Assembly: GCF_007833215.1 (NCBI RefSeq)
Contig: NZ_CP042239.1
Span: 3,036,001-3,100,000 of the forward strand
Source: Sphingomonas suaedae
GTDB lineage: Bacteria > Pseudomonadota > Alphaproteobacteria > Sphingomonadales > Sphingomonadaceae
Reading direction: 5' to 3'
DNA length: 64,000 nt
The notes beneath the pieces were generated by a model. The model made no database searches and was not told where the DNA came from. It saw nothing but the letters and a program-made list of their open reading frames with translations. The position numbers and the translations under genes are program-made. Positions 11,157 through 20,701 of the stretch are shown piece by piece. How positions within the stretch are numbered: the stretch's first letter is position 1; each line of letters opens with the position of its first letter.

Positions 11157-12110
11157 GTGAACGGTTTCAAGACGACGATGCTGCTGGCGGCGCTGACCGC
11201 TTTGTTCATGGCCCTGGGCTTTACCATCGGCGGACGCGGCGGGATGATCCTGGCGTTGTTGTTCGCGGTGGGGATGAATCTCTTCACCTATTGGAACGCC
11301 GACAAGATCGTCCTGAAGATGCACGGCGCGCGCGAGGTCGATGCGGCCAGCGCCCCCGAATTCCACGGCCTCGTCGCCGGGCTGGCCCAGCGCGCGCAGC
11401 TGCCGATGCCGAAGGTCTATATCATCGATTCGCCGCACCCCAACGCCTTCGCCACCGGCCGCAATCCGGAAAATGCGGCCGTCGCCGCGACAACCGGTCT
11501 GCTCAACCTGCTCAACCGCGACGAGATTGCAGGCGTGATGGCGCACGAACTCGCGCATGTCCGCAATCGCGACACGCTCATCATGACGATGGTCGCGACG
11601 ATCGCGGGCGCGATCTCGATGCTCGCCAATTTCGGCCTGTTCTTCCGCGGCGGCGGGGACAATCGCGGCGCGATGCTGGCGACCATCCTCGCGGTGATCG
11701 TCGCGCCCTTTGCCGCGATGATCGTCCAGATGGCGATCAGCCGCACCCGCGAATATGGCGCGGACAAGGGCGGCGCCGAAATCTCCGGCAACCCCCGCGC
11801 GCTCGCCTCAGCGCTCGCCAAGCTCGCGCGCGGCGCGGCGGCGGTCCCCAATCCGGTCGCCCAGCGCAACCCGGCGGCGGCGCAGCTCTATATCGTCCCC
11901 GGCCTGTCGCGCGGCGACGACAGCCTGTTCTCGACCCATCCCGACACCGGCAACCGCATCGCCGCGCTGGAGGAAATGGCGCTGGCGATGGGCGCGAGCG
12001 CGCCGCTGGACGCCTTCGCCGCGCCCGAGCCGGGCAAACGCCCTTCGGCGCTCGGTGTTCGACCCGCACCGCGTCGCGGCAGCGCACTCGATCCCCACGG
12101 GCGTGGATGA
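11157..12110 (+). CDS. htpX: Protease HtpX, membrane-bound zinc metalloprotease
   Basis: Degrades misfolded inner-membrane proteins. The 317-residue chain has two N-terminal spans (about residues 8-48), the zinc motif HELAH (His130, Glu131, His134), two more spans at about 141-200 and the downstream glutamate in [13 protein letters not shown]. The GTG start is preceded by AAGGAG; reading from earlier in-frame codons would add residues that are not family-like. The C-terminus after [17 protein letters not shown] is a basic, proline-rich tail. The stop overlaps the next small membrane gene by four bases. Confidence 0.95.
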   Translation: MNGFKTTMLLAALTALFMALGFTIGGRGGMILALLFAVGMNLFTYWNADKIVLKMHGAREVDAASAPEFHGLVAGLAQRAQLPMPKVYIIDSPHPNAFATGRNPENAAVAATTGLLNLLNRDEIAGVMAHELAHVRNRDTLIMTMVATIAGAISMLANFGLFFRGGGDNRGAMLATILAVIVAPFAAMIVQMAISRTREYGADKGGAEISGNPRALASALAKLARGAAAVPNPVAQRNPAAAQLYIVPGLSRGDDSLFSTHPDTGNRIAALEEMALAMGASAPLDAFAAPEPGKRPSALGVRPAPRRGSALDPHGRG

Positions 12111-12430
12111 TTGACGACGCGATCGGTGAAGCGGTCGGTGAGGTCGTCGGTGCGGTGGTCCAGCACGCCGGTGGCTTCGTCGTCGATGTCGTCGTCGCCG
12201 GAATATTCTCGGGAAGCACCGCGCGTTTCTTTCATGGGGTCGGACGCCGCGCGATCGGCGCGGTGACTCTGGGCCGCGTTCGTATCCCTTCGTCGCTCCG
12301 GATGGTGCCGCGTGGCGTCCGTGCGCGCCCGCGCCGAAGCGACTGGCTGGCGCTCTGGATCGGCATCGCGCTCTGGTTTGGCCTGTTCGCTGCTGTCTGC
12401 ATGCCGCTCGCCATGCTGCTTTGGGGGTGA
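12107..12430 (+). CDS. Small membrane protein coupled to htpX (unknown function)
   Basis: 107 residues not recognised as a named family. The first 40 are Val/Gly/Ala-rich and strongly hydrophobic or amphipathic ([20 protein letters not shown]), the middle is arginine-rich ([16 protein letters not shown]), and the C-terminus is a clear transmembrane helix ([20 protein letters not shown]). Its ATG overlaps the htpX TGA, so it is likely translated with htpX and may act with it in membrane quality control; that is inference from position only. Followed by rsmB 31 bp downstream. Confidence 0.72.
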   Translation: MIDDAIGEAVGEVVGAVVQHAGGFVVDVVVAGIFSGSTARFFHGVGRRAIGAVTLGRVRIPSSLRMVPRGVRARPRRSDWLALWIGIALWFGLFAAVCMPLAMLLWG

Positions 12431-12461
12431 ACCCTCGCCATAATCGGCGTAGGGGCGGCTG

Positions 12462-13751
12462 ATGCCCCGGCCTTCCAACCACCGCACCCCGTCCGATCCC
12501 CCCGGCACCCCTGCACGCCGCGCCGCCTTGCGACTGCTCGACGCAGTCCTGCGCCGCGGTCTCGCCATCGAACAGGCGCTCGACGGTTCGACCCAGGGAC
12601 TCGCCCCGTCCGATCGCGGCCTTGCCCATGCCATCGCCGCCGAAGTGCTCCGCCGCCTCGCCGACCTCGACGACCTGATCGACAGCGCGACGCGCAACCG
12701 CCTGCCCGACGATGCCAAGGCGCGCTTCGTGCTGCGCATCGCGCTGGTCCAGGCGTTGCGGCTCGGTACCCCGCCGCACGCCGCGATCTCGACCGCGCTG
12801 CCGCTGGTCGATGGCGGCCCGCGCAAGTTGGTCCATGGCGTGTTCGGCACGTTGATGCGCCAGAATGCGGTGCTGACCGATCCGCCAGCGCTCCCCGGCG
12901 CCGTCTATGCCCGGATCGCGGGCAATTGGGGCGAGCGTGTCGCCGACGCCGCCTGCGCCGCCATTGCTGCCCCGCCCCCGCTTGATCTGACCCTGCGCGG
13001 CGCAACCCCGGTCGCGGGCGAAAGCCTGCTCCCCGGTCATGTCCGTATTGCCGCGGGCACCAGCATCCCCGAGCGCGAAGGCTTTGCCGAGGGCGAATGG
13101 TGGGTACAGGACATCGCCGCCTCGCTTCCGGCCCGGCTGATCGGTGCCAGAAACGGAAGCGGGAGCGGCCGCGCGCTCGACCTGTGCGCGGCGCCGGGCG
13201 GAAAGACGCTCCAGCTGGCCGCCGCCGGATGGGATGTCACCGCAGTCGATGCCTCCGAAAGTCGTCTGGCGCGACTTCATGAGAATCTCGAACGCACCGG
13301 CCTCTCCGCCACCGTCATCGCCGCCGACCTGCTGAAATGGGCGCCGGACTTCGAGGCCGATGCCGTGCTGCTCGACGCACCGTGCAGCGCCACCGGTATC
13401 TTCCGCCGCCATCCCGACGTTCTCCACCGCGTCCGACCCCGCCTGATCGCCGAAATGGCCGAGCTACAGGGCCAGCTTCTCCCCCGCGCCGCGCGCTGGG
13501 TGCGGCCTGGCGGGCTGTTCGTCTTCGCCACCTGCTCGCTCGAACCGGAGGAGGGAGAGGCGCAGATCGAGCGGTTCCTGACCGACCACCCGGAGTTTGC
13601 GATCGACCCGGTGCTGCCCGACGAGCTGCCCGAGGGGCTGGTCGCCCACCCACGCGGCTGGCTGCGCACCCTGCCGGGTATGCTGGCGGAACAAGGCGGG
13701 CTGGACGGCTTTTTCATGGTGCGCCTGATGCGTGTTGCGGGCGATTCATGA
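12462..13751 (+). CDS. rsmB: 16S rRNA (cytosine-C5) methyltransferase, RsmB/NOP family
   Basis: Methylates a cytosine of 16S rRNA (C967 in E. coli) using S-adenosylmethionine. The N-terminal ~150 residues form an NusB-like RNA-binding domain (AALRLLDAVLRRGLAIEQAL, SDRGLAHAIAAEVLRR). The catalytic domain has LDLCAAPGGKTLQLAA for cofactor, DAPCSATGIFRRHPDV (motif IV Cys) and FATCSLEPEEGE (motif VI, the catalytic Cys). At 429 residues it is full length. It opens the run rsmB-rpe-heparinase-like-purH, with 18 bp to rpe. Confidence 0.94.
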   Translation: MPRPSNHRTPSDPPGTPARRAALRLLDAVLRRGLAIEQALDGSTQGLAPSDRGLAHAIAAEVLRRLADLDDLIDSATRNRLPDDAKARFVLRIALVQALRLGTPPHAAISTALPLVDGGPRKLVHGVFGTLMRQNAVLTDPPALPGAVYARIAGNWGERVADAACAAIAAPPPLDLTLRGATPVAGESLLPGHVRIAAGTSIPEREGFAEGEWWVQDIAASLPARLIGARNGSGSGRALDLCAAPGGKTLQLAAAGWDVTAVDASESRLARLHENLERTGLSATVIAADLLKWAPDFEADAVLLDAPCSATGIFRRHPDVLHRVRPRLIAEMAELQGQLLPRAARWVRPGGLFVFATCSLEPEEGEAQIERFLTDHPEFAIDPVLPDELPEGLVAHPRGWLRTLPGMLAEQGGLDGFFMVRLMRVAGDS

Positions 13752-13769
13752 GGTGATAAAGGGACAGAG

Positions 13770-14429
13770 ATGAACCCCGTGCGCATTGCCCCGTCCATCC
13801 TGTCCGCCGATTTCGCCAAATTGGGGGAGGAAGTGCGCGCGATCGACGCGGCGGGCGCCGACTGGATCCATATCGATGTGATGGACGGCCATTTCGTGCC
13901 CAACATCACCATCGGCCCGGCGGTGATCAAGGCGCTGCGCCCGCACAGCGCCAAGCCGTTCGACGTCCATCTGATGATCGCCCCGGTCGATCCGATGCTC
14001 GAAGCCTTTGCCGAGGCCGGCGCCGACTGCCTGTCGGTCCATCCCGAAAGCGGCCCGCACCTCCACCGCACGCTCCAGACGATCAAGGCATTGGGCAAGC
14101 GCGCGGGCGTGGTGCTCAATCCCGCGACCCCGGTCGATGTCGTCGATCACGTGATGGATCTGGTCGACCTGATCCTGGTGATGAGCGTCAACCCCGGCTT
14201 CGGCGGACAGAAGTTCATCGAAAGCCAGCTTGCCAAGATTTCCGCCCTGCGCGCGCGGATCGACACCAGCGGTCGCTCGATCGATCTCGAGGTGGATGGC
14301 GGCGTCGATCGCACCAATGCGGCGCGCGTCATCGCTGCCGGGGCCGACGCGCTGGTCGCCGGGACCGCGGCGTTCAAGGGCGGACCATCGGCCTATGCCG
14401 ACAATATCCAGGCGTTGAGAGCCGGGTGA
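13770..14429 (+). CDS. rpe: Ribulose-phosphate 3-epimerase
   Basis: Interconverts ribulose 5-phosphate and xylulose 5-phosphate in the pentose phosphate and Calvin pathways. A 219-residue TIM barrel with [17 protein letters not shown], the metal and catalytic residues in [19 protein letters not shown] and [22 protein letters not shown] and the second catalytic aspartate in [12 protein letters not shown]. Full length. GAGGT and AGGGAC lie just upstream of the ATG. The stop overlaps the following GTG start by four bases (GTGA), linking it to the heparinase-like gene. Confidence 0.97.
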   Translation: MNPVRIAPSILSADFAKLGEEVRAIDAAGADWIHIDVMDGHFVPNITIGPAVIKALRPHSAKPFDVHLMIAPVDPMLEAFAEAGADCLSVHPESGPHLHRTLQTIKALGKRAGVVLNPATPVDVVDHVMDLVDLILVMSVNPGFGGQKFIESQLAKISALRARIDTSGRSIDLEVDGGVDRTNAARVIAAGADALVAGTAAFKGGPSAYADNIQALRAG

Positions 14430-16177
14430 GCGGGGGCGGCGATGACGATGCCGCCGACGGGCTGGGCGCTGACGGGATCGCGCATGGCAAGCGCCTGATC
14501 CGGATCGGTGGCGATCGTGGCCTCTCGCTCGCGGACCGCATCTCCGATCGCCTCTTTCGGATGAGCTGGCGCACTCCGATCCATTCGCTGCGGCTCCGTG
14601 GCCGCCATCCGCTTAAGCTGATCGCGGTTACCGACGATCCGTTCATGGGCGATCCCGCGCGCGGCAATGCGTTGCTCGAAGGGCGGCTGATGTTTCACGG
14701 CGAAAGCCATGACGTGGTGACGCTCAACCCGGCCAAGCCCGACTGGTCGGCCCCCTTTGCCGACTATTTCCATGGTTTCTCCTGGCTGCGCGACCTGTCG
14801 ACCGTCGCCACCCGCCAGCAAGCGGCGCCCCGGGCCGAGGCGCTGATGCGCAAATGGCTGGGCGCACATGCGGGGCGCGTCGCCGATCCCGCCTGGCGCG
14901 CGGACCTGTGGGGGCGACGCATCCAGTTCTGGACCGCCCACGCACCGCTGATCCTGTCGAGCACGGACCTCGTCTATCGCTCAACCGTCCTCCACGCCCT
15001 CGCCCGGGGTGCGCGCCATCTCGACCGGGCGGCGGATCGCGCGCCGGTGGGTGCGCCCCGCATTGCCGCCTGGTGCGGCGTGCTGACCGCCGGGTTGATG
15101 ATCCCCGGCGGCGATCCGCGCCGCGCATTCGGCGAAGCGGGGCTCGCCCGCGCGCTCGCCAGCGCGATCAGCCGCGACGGCGGCATCACCGGCCGCTCGC
15201 CGCTGGCGCTGCTCGACGCGATCCAGCTGCTGACGCTGCTGCGCGAAACCTATGCCGCACGGCGACTCGACACGCCCCACTTCGTGGTCGAAACGCTGGA
15301 CCGGATGGTGGCCGCGCTGCTCGGCGTCTGTCATGGCGATCGCGGACTGGCGAGCTGGCAGGGCGGCATCCCGCTGTCCGGCGACGTGATCGACCAGACG
15401 ATCGAGGCGACCGGAGCGCGCGTCCGCCCGCTGCGCCAGGCGCATGAATGGGGCTATCAGCGGCTCGCGCAACAGCGCACCGTCGTCATCATGGACGCCG
15501 CCCCGCCGCCAATCGCGCGGGTAATGGCGGGCGGCTGCGCCTCCACCCTCGCCATCGAATTTTCCGACGGGCCGGAGCGGATCGTGGTAAGTTGCGGCGG
15601 CGCGCGCGGCGCGGACCTGCGCCTGCCCGCGGCATTGACCGAGGGGCTTCGCACCACCGCCGCCCACTCGACGCTGATCGTGCGCGACAGCAACTCCACC
15701 GCAATCCACCCCGACGGCACATTGGGCCGTGGCGTGGTCGAGATGGAGCTGAGCCGCACCGAGACCGAGACGGCGAGCCGCATCGATGCCGCGCACGACG
15801 GCTATGCCCGCCGCCACGGCGTGATTCACCGCCGCACCGTCGCGCTCGGCACCGACGGACGCGACGTGCGCGGCGAGGACAGCCTGCTCCCTGCCGCCAA
15901 GCGCGGCGGCAAGACCGGCGACGTTCCCTTCGCGATCCGCTTCCACCTTCACCCCGGCGTGGAGGCATCGCCGACTGCGGATCATTCGGGCGCTTTGCTG
16001 CGCACCCGCTCCGGCGCGGTCTGGCAGTTCCGCGCGCGCGGCGCATCGCTGGCGATCGAGGAAAGCGTCTGGATCGACGGCAAGGGCATTCCACGTGAAA
16101 CGCAACAGATCGTCCTGACCGGAGAGGCCCCCGTCGGCGGCGGGAGCGTCTCCTGGCTGTTCCACCGCGCGCGTTAG
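14426..16177 (+). CDS. Heparinase II/III family protein
   Basis: 583 residues resembling alphaproteobacterial heparinase II/III-like proteins: an all-alpha N-terminal part ([45 protein letters not shown]) and a beta-sandwich C-terminal part ([64 protein letters not shown]). Such enzymes cleave uronate-containing polysaccharides; members in this rpe-purH position have no proven substrate. No signal peptide is evident. The GTG start overlaps the rpe stop. Codons for GIPRET at 16085-16102 include a parS-like palindrome. Confidence 0.85.
   Translation: MSGGGDDDAADGLGADGIAHGKRLIRIGGDRGLSLADRISDRLFRMSWRTPIHSLRLRGRHPLKLIAVTDDPFMGDPARGNALLEGRLMFHGESHDVVTLNPAKPDWSAPFADYFHGFSWLRDLSTVATRQQAAPRAEALMRKWLGAHAGRVADPAWRADLWGRRIQFWTAHAPLILSSTDLVYRSTVLHALARGARHLDRAADRAPVGAPRIAAWCGVLTAGLMIPGGDPRRAFGEAGLARALASAISRDGGITGRSPLALLDAIQLLTLLRETYAARRLDTPHFVVETLDRMVAALLGVCHGDRGLASWQGGIPLSGDVIDQTIEATGARVRPLRQAHEWGYQRLAQQRTVVIMDAAPPPIARVMAGGCASTLAIEFSDGPERIVVSCGGARGADLRLPAALTEGLRTTAAHSTLIVRDSNSTAIHPDGTLGRGVVEMELSRTETETASRIDAAHDGYARRHGVIHRRTVALGTDGRDVRGEDSLLPAAKRGGKTGDVPFAIRFHLHPGVEASPTADHSGALLRTRSGAVWQFRARGASLAIEESVWIDGKGIPRETQQIVLTGEAPVGGGSVSWLFHRAR
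16088..16101. promoter_or_regulatory. Isolated parS-like ParB-binding site inside a coding gene
   Basis: ATTCCACGTGAAAC differs by one base from the site GTTCCACGTGAAAC at 43119-43132 and by two from the palindrome GTTTCACGTGAAAC at 41189-41202. It encodes IPRET in the heparinase-like protein. ParB sites scattered within tens of kilobases of the origin are known in many bacteria. Whether ParB binds here is untested. Confidence 0.5.
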
Positions 16178-16206
16178 CCTGCAAGGAGAGCGGGCCGGTG
16201 TCGAAA

Positions 16207-16233
16207 CTCGGGGCTTGCAGCGCTAGCCCCGAG
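16207..16233 (+). promoter_or_regulatory. Stem-loop in the purH leader
   Basis: CTCGGGGCT (16207-16215) and AGCCCCGAG (16225-16233) form a perfect 9-bp stem with a 9-base loop, 17 bases before the purH ATG. There is no T-run, so it is not a classical terminator. It may end part of the upstream transcript or influence purH expression. Confidence 0.5.
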
Positions 16234-16250
16234 CGGTAAAGCCCGCCGCC

Positions 16251-17822
16251 ATGACCAGCATCCCCATTCGCCGCGCGCTCCTCTCGGTCTCGGACAAGAC
16301 CGGCATCGTCGAACTTGGCCAAGCGCTTGCCGCCAAGGGCGTCGAACTCGTCTCGACCGGCGGAACTGCCAAGGCATTGCGCGACGCGGGGCTGGATGTG
16401 CGCGACATCTCCGACCTCACCGGCTTTCCGGAGATGATGGACGGCCGCGTCAAGACGCTGCACCCGGTGGTCCATGGCGGCCTGCTCGCGGTGCGCGACG
16501 ATGCGGGGCATATGGCCTCCGCTAGCGAACACGCGATCGGCATGATCGATCTGGTCGTCGTCAACCTCTACCCCTTCGCCCAGACCGTCGCCAAGGGCGC
16601 CGACCGCGATGAGATCATCGAGAATATCGATATTGGCGGCCCGTCGATGGTCCGCTCGGCGGCGAAGAACCACGCCTATGTGGCGATCGTCACCGATCCG
16701 GTCGATTACGCGATCGTCGCCAAGGGCGAAACCACCCTAGACGACCGCAAGCGCTTCGCTGCCAAGGCCTATGCCCTGACCGCCCAATATGATTCGACCA
16801 TCGCCAGCTGGTTCGCCTTTGCCGACCAGGGCGAGCGCTTCCCCGAAACGCTGCCGCTGGTGTTCAAGCGCGGCGAGGAGCTGCGCTATGGCGAGAACCC
16901 GCACCAGTCCGCCGCACTCTATCTGCCCACCGGTCCCGCCGCGCCGGGCATCGCCCAGGCCGAGCAGCTGCAGGGCAAGGAACTCTCCTACAACAACTAT
17001 AACGACGCCGACGCCGCGCTCGAACTGGTCAGCGAATTCCGCGACGGCCCGCCGACCGTGGTGATCGTCAAGCACGCCAATCCGTGCGGCGTCGCCACCG
17101 CCGAGACGTTGGTCGATGCGTACAAGGCCGCGCTCGCCTGCGATTCGGTCTCGGCCTTCGGCGGGATCATCGCGCTCAACCGCCCGCTCGACGCCGACAC
17201 CGCACAGGCGATCACCGATATCTTCACCGAAGTTGTCGTCGCCCCCGGCGCCAGCGACGAAGCGAAGGCGATCTTCGCGACCAAGAAGAACCTCCGCCTG
17301 CTGATCTGCGGCGAATTGCCCAACCCCGCGCGTCCCGGGCTGATGCTCAAGACGATCGCCGGCGGCGCGCTCGTCCAGTCGCGCGACAGCGGGCGGGTGA
17401 CGCAGGACGCGCTCAAGGTGGTGACCCAGCGCGCGCCGACCGGGCAGGAGCTGGCCGACTGCCTGTTCGCCTGGACCGTAGCCAAGCACGTCAAGTCGAA
17501 CGCGATCGTCTATGCCAAGGACGGCAGCACCGCCGGTGTCGGCGCGGGCCAGATGAACCGCCTCGAATCCGCCCGGATTGCCGCATGGAAAGCCAAGGAC
17601 GCCGCTGAAAAGGCCGGCTGGGCCGAGCCGCGCACCATCGGCAGCGCAGTCGCGTCCGACGCCTTCTTCCCCTTCGCCGACGGGCTGCTCGCAGCGGTCG
17701 AGGCAGGCGCCACCGCGGTGATCCAGCCCGGCGGCTCGATCCGCGACGAAGAAGTCATCGCTGCCGCCGACGATGCGGGCCTGGCGATGGTCTTCACCGG
17801 AATGCGCCACTTCCGGCATTGA
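16251..17822 (+). CDS. purH: Bifunctional AICAR formyltransferase / IMP cyclohydrolase
   Basis: Performs the last two steps of de novo IMP synthesis. The N-terminal cyclohydrolase domain (about residues 1-190) has [43 protein letters not shown] and [17 protein letters not shown]. The formyltransferase domain has [40 protein letters not shown] with the catalytic Lys-His pair and [10 protein letters not shown] near the C-terminus. 523 residues is full length. It closes the rsmB-rpe-heparinase-like run; a CTGAGCTTGTCGAAG repeat follows the stop. Confidence 0.98.
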   Translation: MTSIPIRRALLSVSDKTGIVELGQALAAKGVELVSTGGTAKALRDAGLDVRDISDLTGFPEMMDGRVKTLHPVVHGGLLAVRDDAGHMASASEHAIGMIDLVVVNLYPFAQTVAKGADRDEIIENIDIGGPSMVRSAAKNHAYVAIVTDPVDYAIVAKGETTLDDRKRFAAKAYALTAQYDSTIASWFAFADQGERFPETLPLVFKRGEELRYGENPHQSAALYLPTGPAAPGIAQAEQLQGKELSYNNYNDADAALELVSEFRDGPPTVVIVKHANPCGVATAETLVDAYKAALACDSVSAFGGIIALNRPLDADTAQAITDIFTEVVVAPGASDEAKAIFATKKNLRLLICGELPNPARPGLMLKTIAGGALVQSRDSGRVTQDALKVVTQRAPTGQELADCLFAWTVAKHVKSNAIVYAKDGSTAGVGAGQMNRLESARIAAWKAKDAAEKAGWAEPRTIGSAVASDAFFPFADGLLAAVEAGATAVIQPGGSIRDEEVIAAADDAGLAMVFTGMRHFRH

Positions 17823-17848
17823 TTGGGACGCCCAGCCAGCCGCTTGCG

Positions 17849-17911
17849 CTGAGCTTGTCGAAGCGCGGCTCCCGGATCTTCAGGTCAGGATCGGCCCTTC
17901 GACAGGCTCAG
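17849..17911. repeat. Inverted repeat CTGAGCTTGTCGAAG / CTTCGACAGGCTCAG
   Basis: Two 15-bp arms (17849-17863 and 17897-17911) with one mismatch flank a 33-base spacer, between the convergent purH and flippase genes. Related copies are at 24431 and 28569. A transcript would fold into a stem-loop and could act as a terminator. Elements of this kind are common intergenic repeats in sphingomonads, from my general knowledge. Confidence 0.75.
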
Positions 17912-17930
17912 GGCAAACGGGAGTTGGGAC

Positions 17931-19433
17931 TCAAACCTTCTCGTCCGGCAGCGTCGGTTCGCTCTTCGGCATCTTCTTGAACAGCTGGCGGTCTTCCGGC
18001 CCGAACGCCCATTTGCCGATCACGGCGAAATAGACGAGGAAGATCGCCGGAACGCCGACCGACAGTTCCAGCCACTCCAGCTCGTGCGGCAGCCGGGTGA
18101 ACCCCCATCCGACCAGTCCCGCGACCAGGATCGCCGCGACGAAGCCGGGGCGCAGGCTGAACACCGACGCCTTGGTCAGGCGCGACAGCATCCAGCATTT
18201 GATCGTCGAGCCGAGCGCGAGCGTCAGCGCCAGCGCGACCGCCGGTCCCGCCGCCTGCACGTTCACGCTCCACCCGAGCGCGCGCATCTGGAACACCAGC
18301 GCAAAGCTCAGCGCCGCCTGGAATCCGAGCAGCAGGATCGACACCATCAGGTTGCGGTGCCGCGCCATATAGACCAGCCCCGCCTCCGCCACCGCGCCGG
18401 GTGACGCCAGAACCTCCGCCGCGAGCAGGAAGCAGAGCGCCCCCGCGCCCGCGACGAATTGCGGCCCGACCACGCCCATCACCCCCTCCGCCGGGATGCC
18501 GCCCATCAGCAGCAGCGCCGCCTGCGCGGTGATGATCCAGAAGCCGACCTGCTTGACCTGATGCGCGATCGCGACGCGATTGCCGGCGGCCAGGTTGCGC
18601 GCGATCACCGGCCCCAGGATCGGGTCGAAGCTGGTCTTGAGCTTTTGCGGGAGCGAGGCGACCTGTTGCGCCATATAATAGATGCCGACGATCGCCGGCG
18701 GAAACAGCAGCCCCAGGATGAAGCGGTCGATATTGCGCGTCCCCCATTCGATCGCGTCCGCGCCCGCCAGCGGCACGTTGCGTCGGGCCAATTGAAGCAA
18801 TGGCGTCACCCGCGGCGACCAGCCATGCGGCAGGCCATAGCTGCGGATGAAGGGGATCAGGCTCGCCACCAGCGCCGCCGCCATCGACAGCACATAGGCC
18901 ATGATGAGTCCGTCACGGGCCGAGACATAATAGAGTCCCCAGGCGGCGATGCTGATCGTCCACGGCTCGACGATCGCGCGCGCCGTGACGGTCGCCTTCA
19001 CATTGTGGCGATAGGCAAGCGCTGCGAGGCTGACGTCCGACCAGGCGATCGCGAACACGATCACCGCCAGATAGCGGTCGAGTCCGGTGGTGCCGCTGTT
19101 GGGGAACATCAGCTCGGGAAAGACGAACAGGATTGCGCTGGCCATCATCGAAACGATGAAGGCAACCACCATCCCGTCCCACACGACATGCGCATGGGGC
19201 CGATCGGTCGAGGCAAGTGCCTGCGCCAGCCCCCGCTTGAGACCAAGCGTGGCAAGCAGCGCCGCCAGTTCGACCACCACGATCGCAAGCGCGAACCGGC
19301 CGACCGTATCGGCGCCATAGAGGCGCCCGGCGATGAACAGGAAGGGCAGCCGTGCAGCCAGCCGCAGCGCAAAGCCGAGGATATTGGTCCGCCCGCCCTT
19401 GGCGAGCGCGTTCAGATCGTCATTCTGCTTCAC
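17931..19433 (-). CDS. Oligosaccharide flippase / polysaccharide biosynthesis membrane protein (Wzx-like)
   Basis: A 500-residue integral membrane protein with about 12-14 hydrophobic segments, beginning GGRTNILGFALRLAARLPFL and containing RRNVPLAGADAIEWGTRNID and YYMAQQVASLPQKLKTSFDP, typical of the MATE-like MVF/Wzx superfamily that flips lipid-linked saccharides. Substrate unknown, and no glycosyltransferases are nearby. The GTG start overlaps the antiporter stop (GTGA); a longer reading would run back into that gene. The last gene of polA-nhaP-flippase. The C-terminal tail KKMPKSEPTLPDEKV is charged and cytosolic. Confidence 0.82.
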   Translation of the reverse strand: MKQNDDLNALAKGGRTNILGFALRLAARLPFLFIAGRLYGADTVGRFALAIVVVELAALLATLGLKRGLAQALASTDRPHAHVVWDGMVVAFIVSMMASAILFVFPELMFPNSGTTGLDRYLAVIVFAIAWSDVSLAALAYRHNVKATVTARAIVEPWTISIAAWGLYYVSARDGLIMAYVLSMAAALVASLIPFIRSYGLPHGWSPRVTPLLQLARRNVPLAGADAIEWGTRNIDRFILGLLFPPAIVGIYYMAQQVASLPQKLKTSFDPILGPVIARNLAAGNRVAIAHQVKQVGFWIITAQAALLLMGGIPAEGVMGVVGPQFVAGAGALCFLLAAEVLASPGAVAEAGLVYMARHRNLMVSILLLGFQAALSFALVFQMRALGWSVNVQAAGPAVALALTLALGSTIKCWMLSRLTKASVFSLRPGFVAAILVAGLVGWGFTRLPHELEWLELSVGVPAIFLVYFAVIGKWAFGPEDRQLFKKMPKSEPTLPDEKV

Positions 19434-20701
19434 GCGGCCTTCACCCGCCCGCGCTCGACCAGCCGCATCGCCGGGGTGGCGGTGATCCCGTGGAACAGGA
19501 TCGAGATCAGGATCACCACGCCGAGCGCCCCCCACAGGCGCACTGGCTCCTCAAACTGGCCATGATTGATCCCGTAGGCGAAATAAAAGACCGATCCCAG
19601 CCCGCGAATGCCGAAGAAAGCGATCACCGGCCGTTCGAAGGGCGAGAGGCGGCATCCGGCAAGTGCGATCCACCCCGCCAGCGGCCGCACGACAAAGAGC
19701 GCGACCAGCGCAAAGCCCAGCTCCGCCCAGCCGATCATCGAGAACAGCCCGCCAGCGGTCAGCATACCGCCGAACATGACCAGCAGCGCCATCATCAGCA
19801 GCCGTTCGGTCTCGTCGGCAAAATCGTGCATCCGCGCGTTGAAGTCGTTGTCGCGCGCAGCCCGGCGCAGCATCAGCCCCGCGACGAACACGGCGAGAAA
19901 CCCGTAGCCATGGGCAATCTCGGTCACCGCATAGATGGCGAGCGTGGCGCCCAGCGCGACGAATCCGTCGCCGGTGCGCGACAGCTGGGTGTCGCCGGGC
20001 AGGCGATAGATGATCTTGCCGAGCGCCCAGCCGCCCGCCCAGCCCAGCGCCAGCCCCACCGTCATGCGGACCACGACCGCATCCAGCGCCCATGCGGCGA
20101 GAGTCGACACCGCCCAGCCTCCGGCCGCCACCGCGATCGCGAGATGCACGAAGGGAAAGGCCAGCGCGTCGTTGAGTCCGGCTTCGGAGGTCAGCGCGAA
20201 CCGCGCCTCGTCATCGCTGTCCGATTCGGGCGCTTCGATCTGGACATCGGACGCCAGAACCGGATCGGTCGGTGCGAGCGAGGCGGCGAGCAGCAGCGCC
20301 GTCGCGAGGCCTACGCCCAGCACCGCCTGACCCAGAAAGGTCAGCGCCAGGATCGTCAGCGGCATCGCGATGGCGAGCAGTCGCACGCACAGCCGCCAAT
20401 TCTTCCAGTTGAGCGCGCGGTCGATCTTCAGCCCCGCCCCCATCAGCGAGACGATAACGATCAGTTCGGCGGCCTTTTCGACCAGAAACGGCCCCTCGAT
20501 CGGGTGCAGCGCAAATGGGGCGAACCGGTCGAACGAGAACAGCAGCGCCCCAACCCCGACACAGATGATCGGCAGCGACAAGGGCGCCTTTTCGAGCAGC
20601 AGCGGCAACCAGGCGACCATCAGGATCAGGACGCCCGCGCCCAGCAGCAGCGGAATATACAGGTCGATCAGCGGTGCGAAGCTGGCTTCGACCGCGGTCA
20701 A
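19430..20701 (-). CDS. Cation:proton antiporter (CPA1/NhaP type)
   Basis: 423 residues with about 12 membrane spans. LAASLAPTDPVLASDVQ (around residue 140) and SEAGLNDALAFPFVHLA (around residue 172) are the paired helices with the ion-binding aspartates of NhaP-type sodium or potassium/proton antiporters. FFGIRGLGSVFYFAYGIN near the C-terminus is also characteristic. It would exchange protons for Na+ or K+ across the inner membrane. The reading begins with TTG, which overlaps the polA stop (TTGA); the next Met lies 27 residues in, inside the first membrane span. The stop overlaps the flippase start. Confidence 0.85.
   Translation of the reverse strand: MTAVEASFAPLIDLYIPLLLGAGVLILMVAWLPLLLEKAPLSLPIICVGVGALLFSFDRFAPFALHPIEGPFLVEKAAELIVIVSLMGAGLKIDRALNWKNWRLCVRLLAIAMPLTILALTFLGQAVLGVGLATALLLAASLAPTDPVLASDVQIEAPESDSDDEARFALTSEAGLNDALAFPFVHLAIAVAAGGWAVSTLAAWALDAVVVRMTVGLALGWAGGWALGKIIYRLPGDTQLSRTGDGFVALGATLAIYAVTEIAHGYGFLAVFVAGLMLRRAARDNDFNARMHDFADETERLLMMALLVMFGGMLTAGGLFSMIGWAELGFALVALFVVRPLAGWIALAGCRLSPFERPVIAFFGIRGLGSVFYFAYGINHGQFEEPVRLWGALGVVILISILFHGITATPAMRLVERGRVKAA

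Noticed and set aside
14146..14155. ATCACGTGAT in rpe as a parS-like palindrome
   Set aside because: It shares only the CACGTG centre; the flanking bases do not match the ParB consensus.
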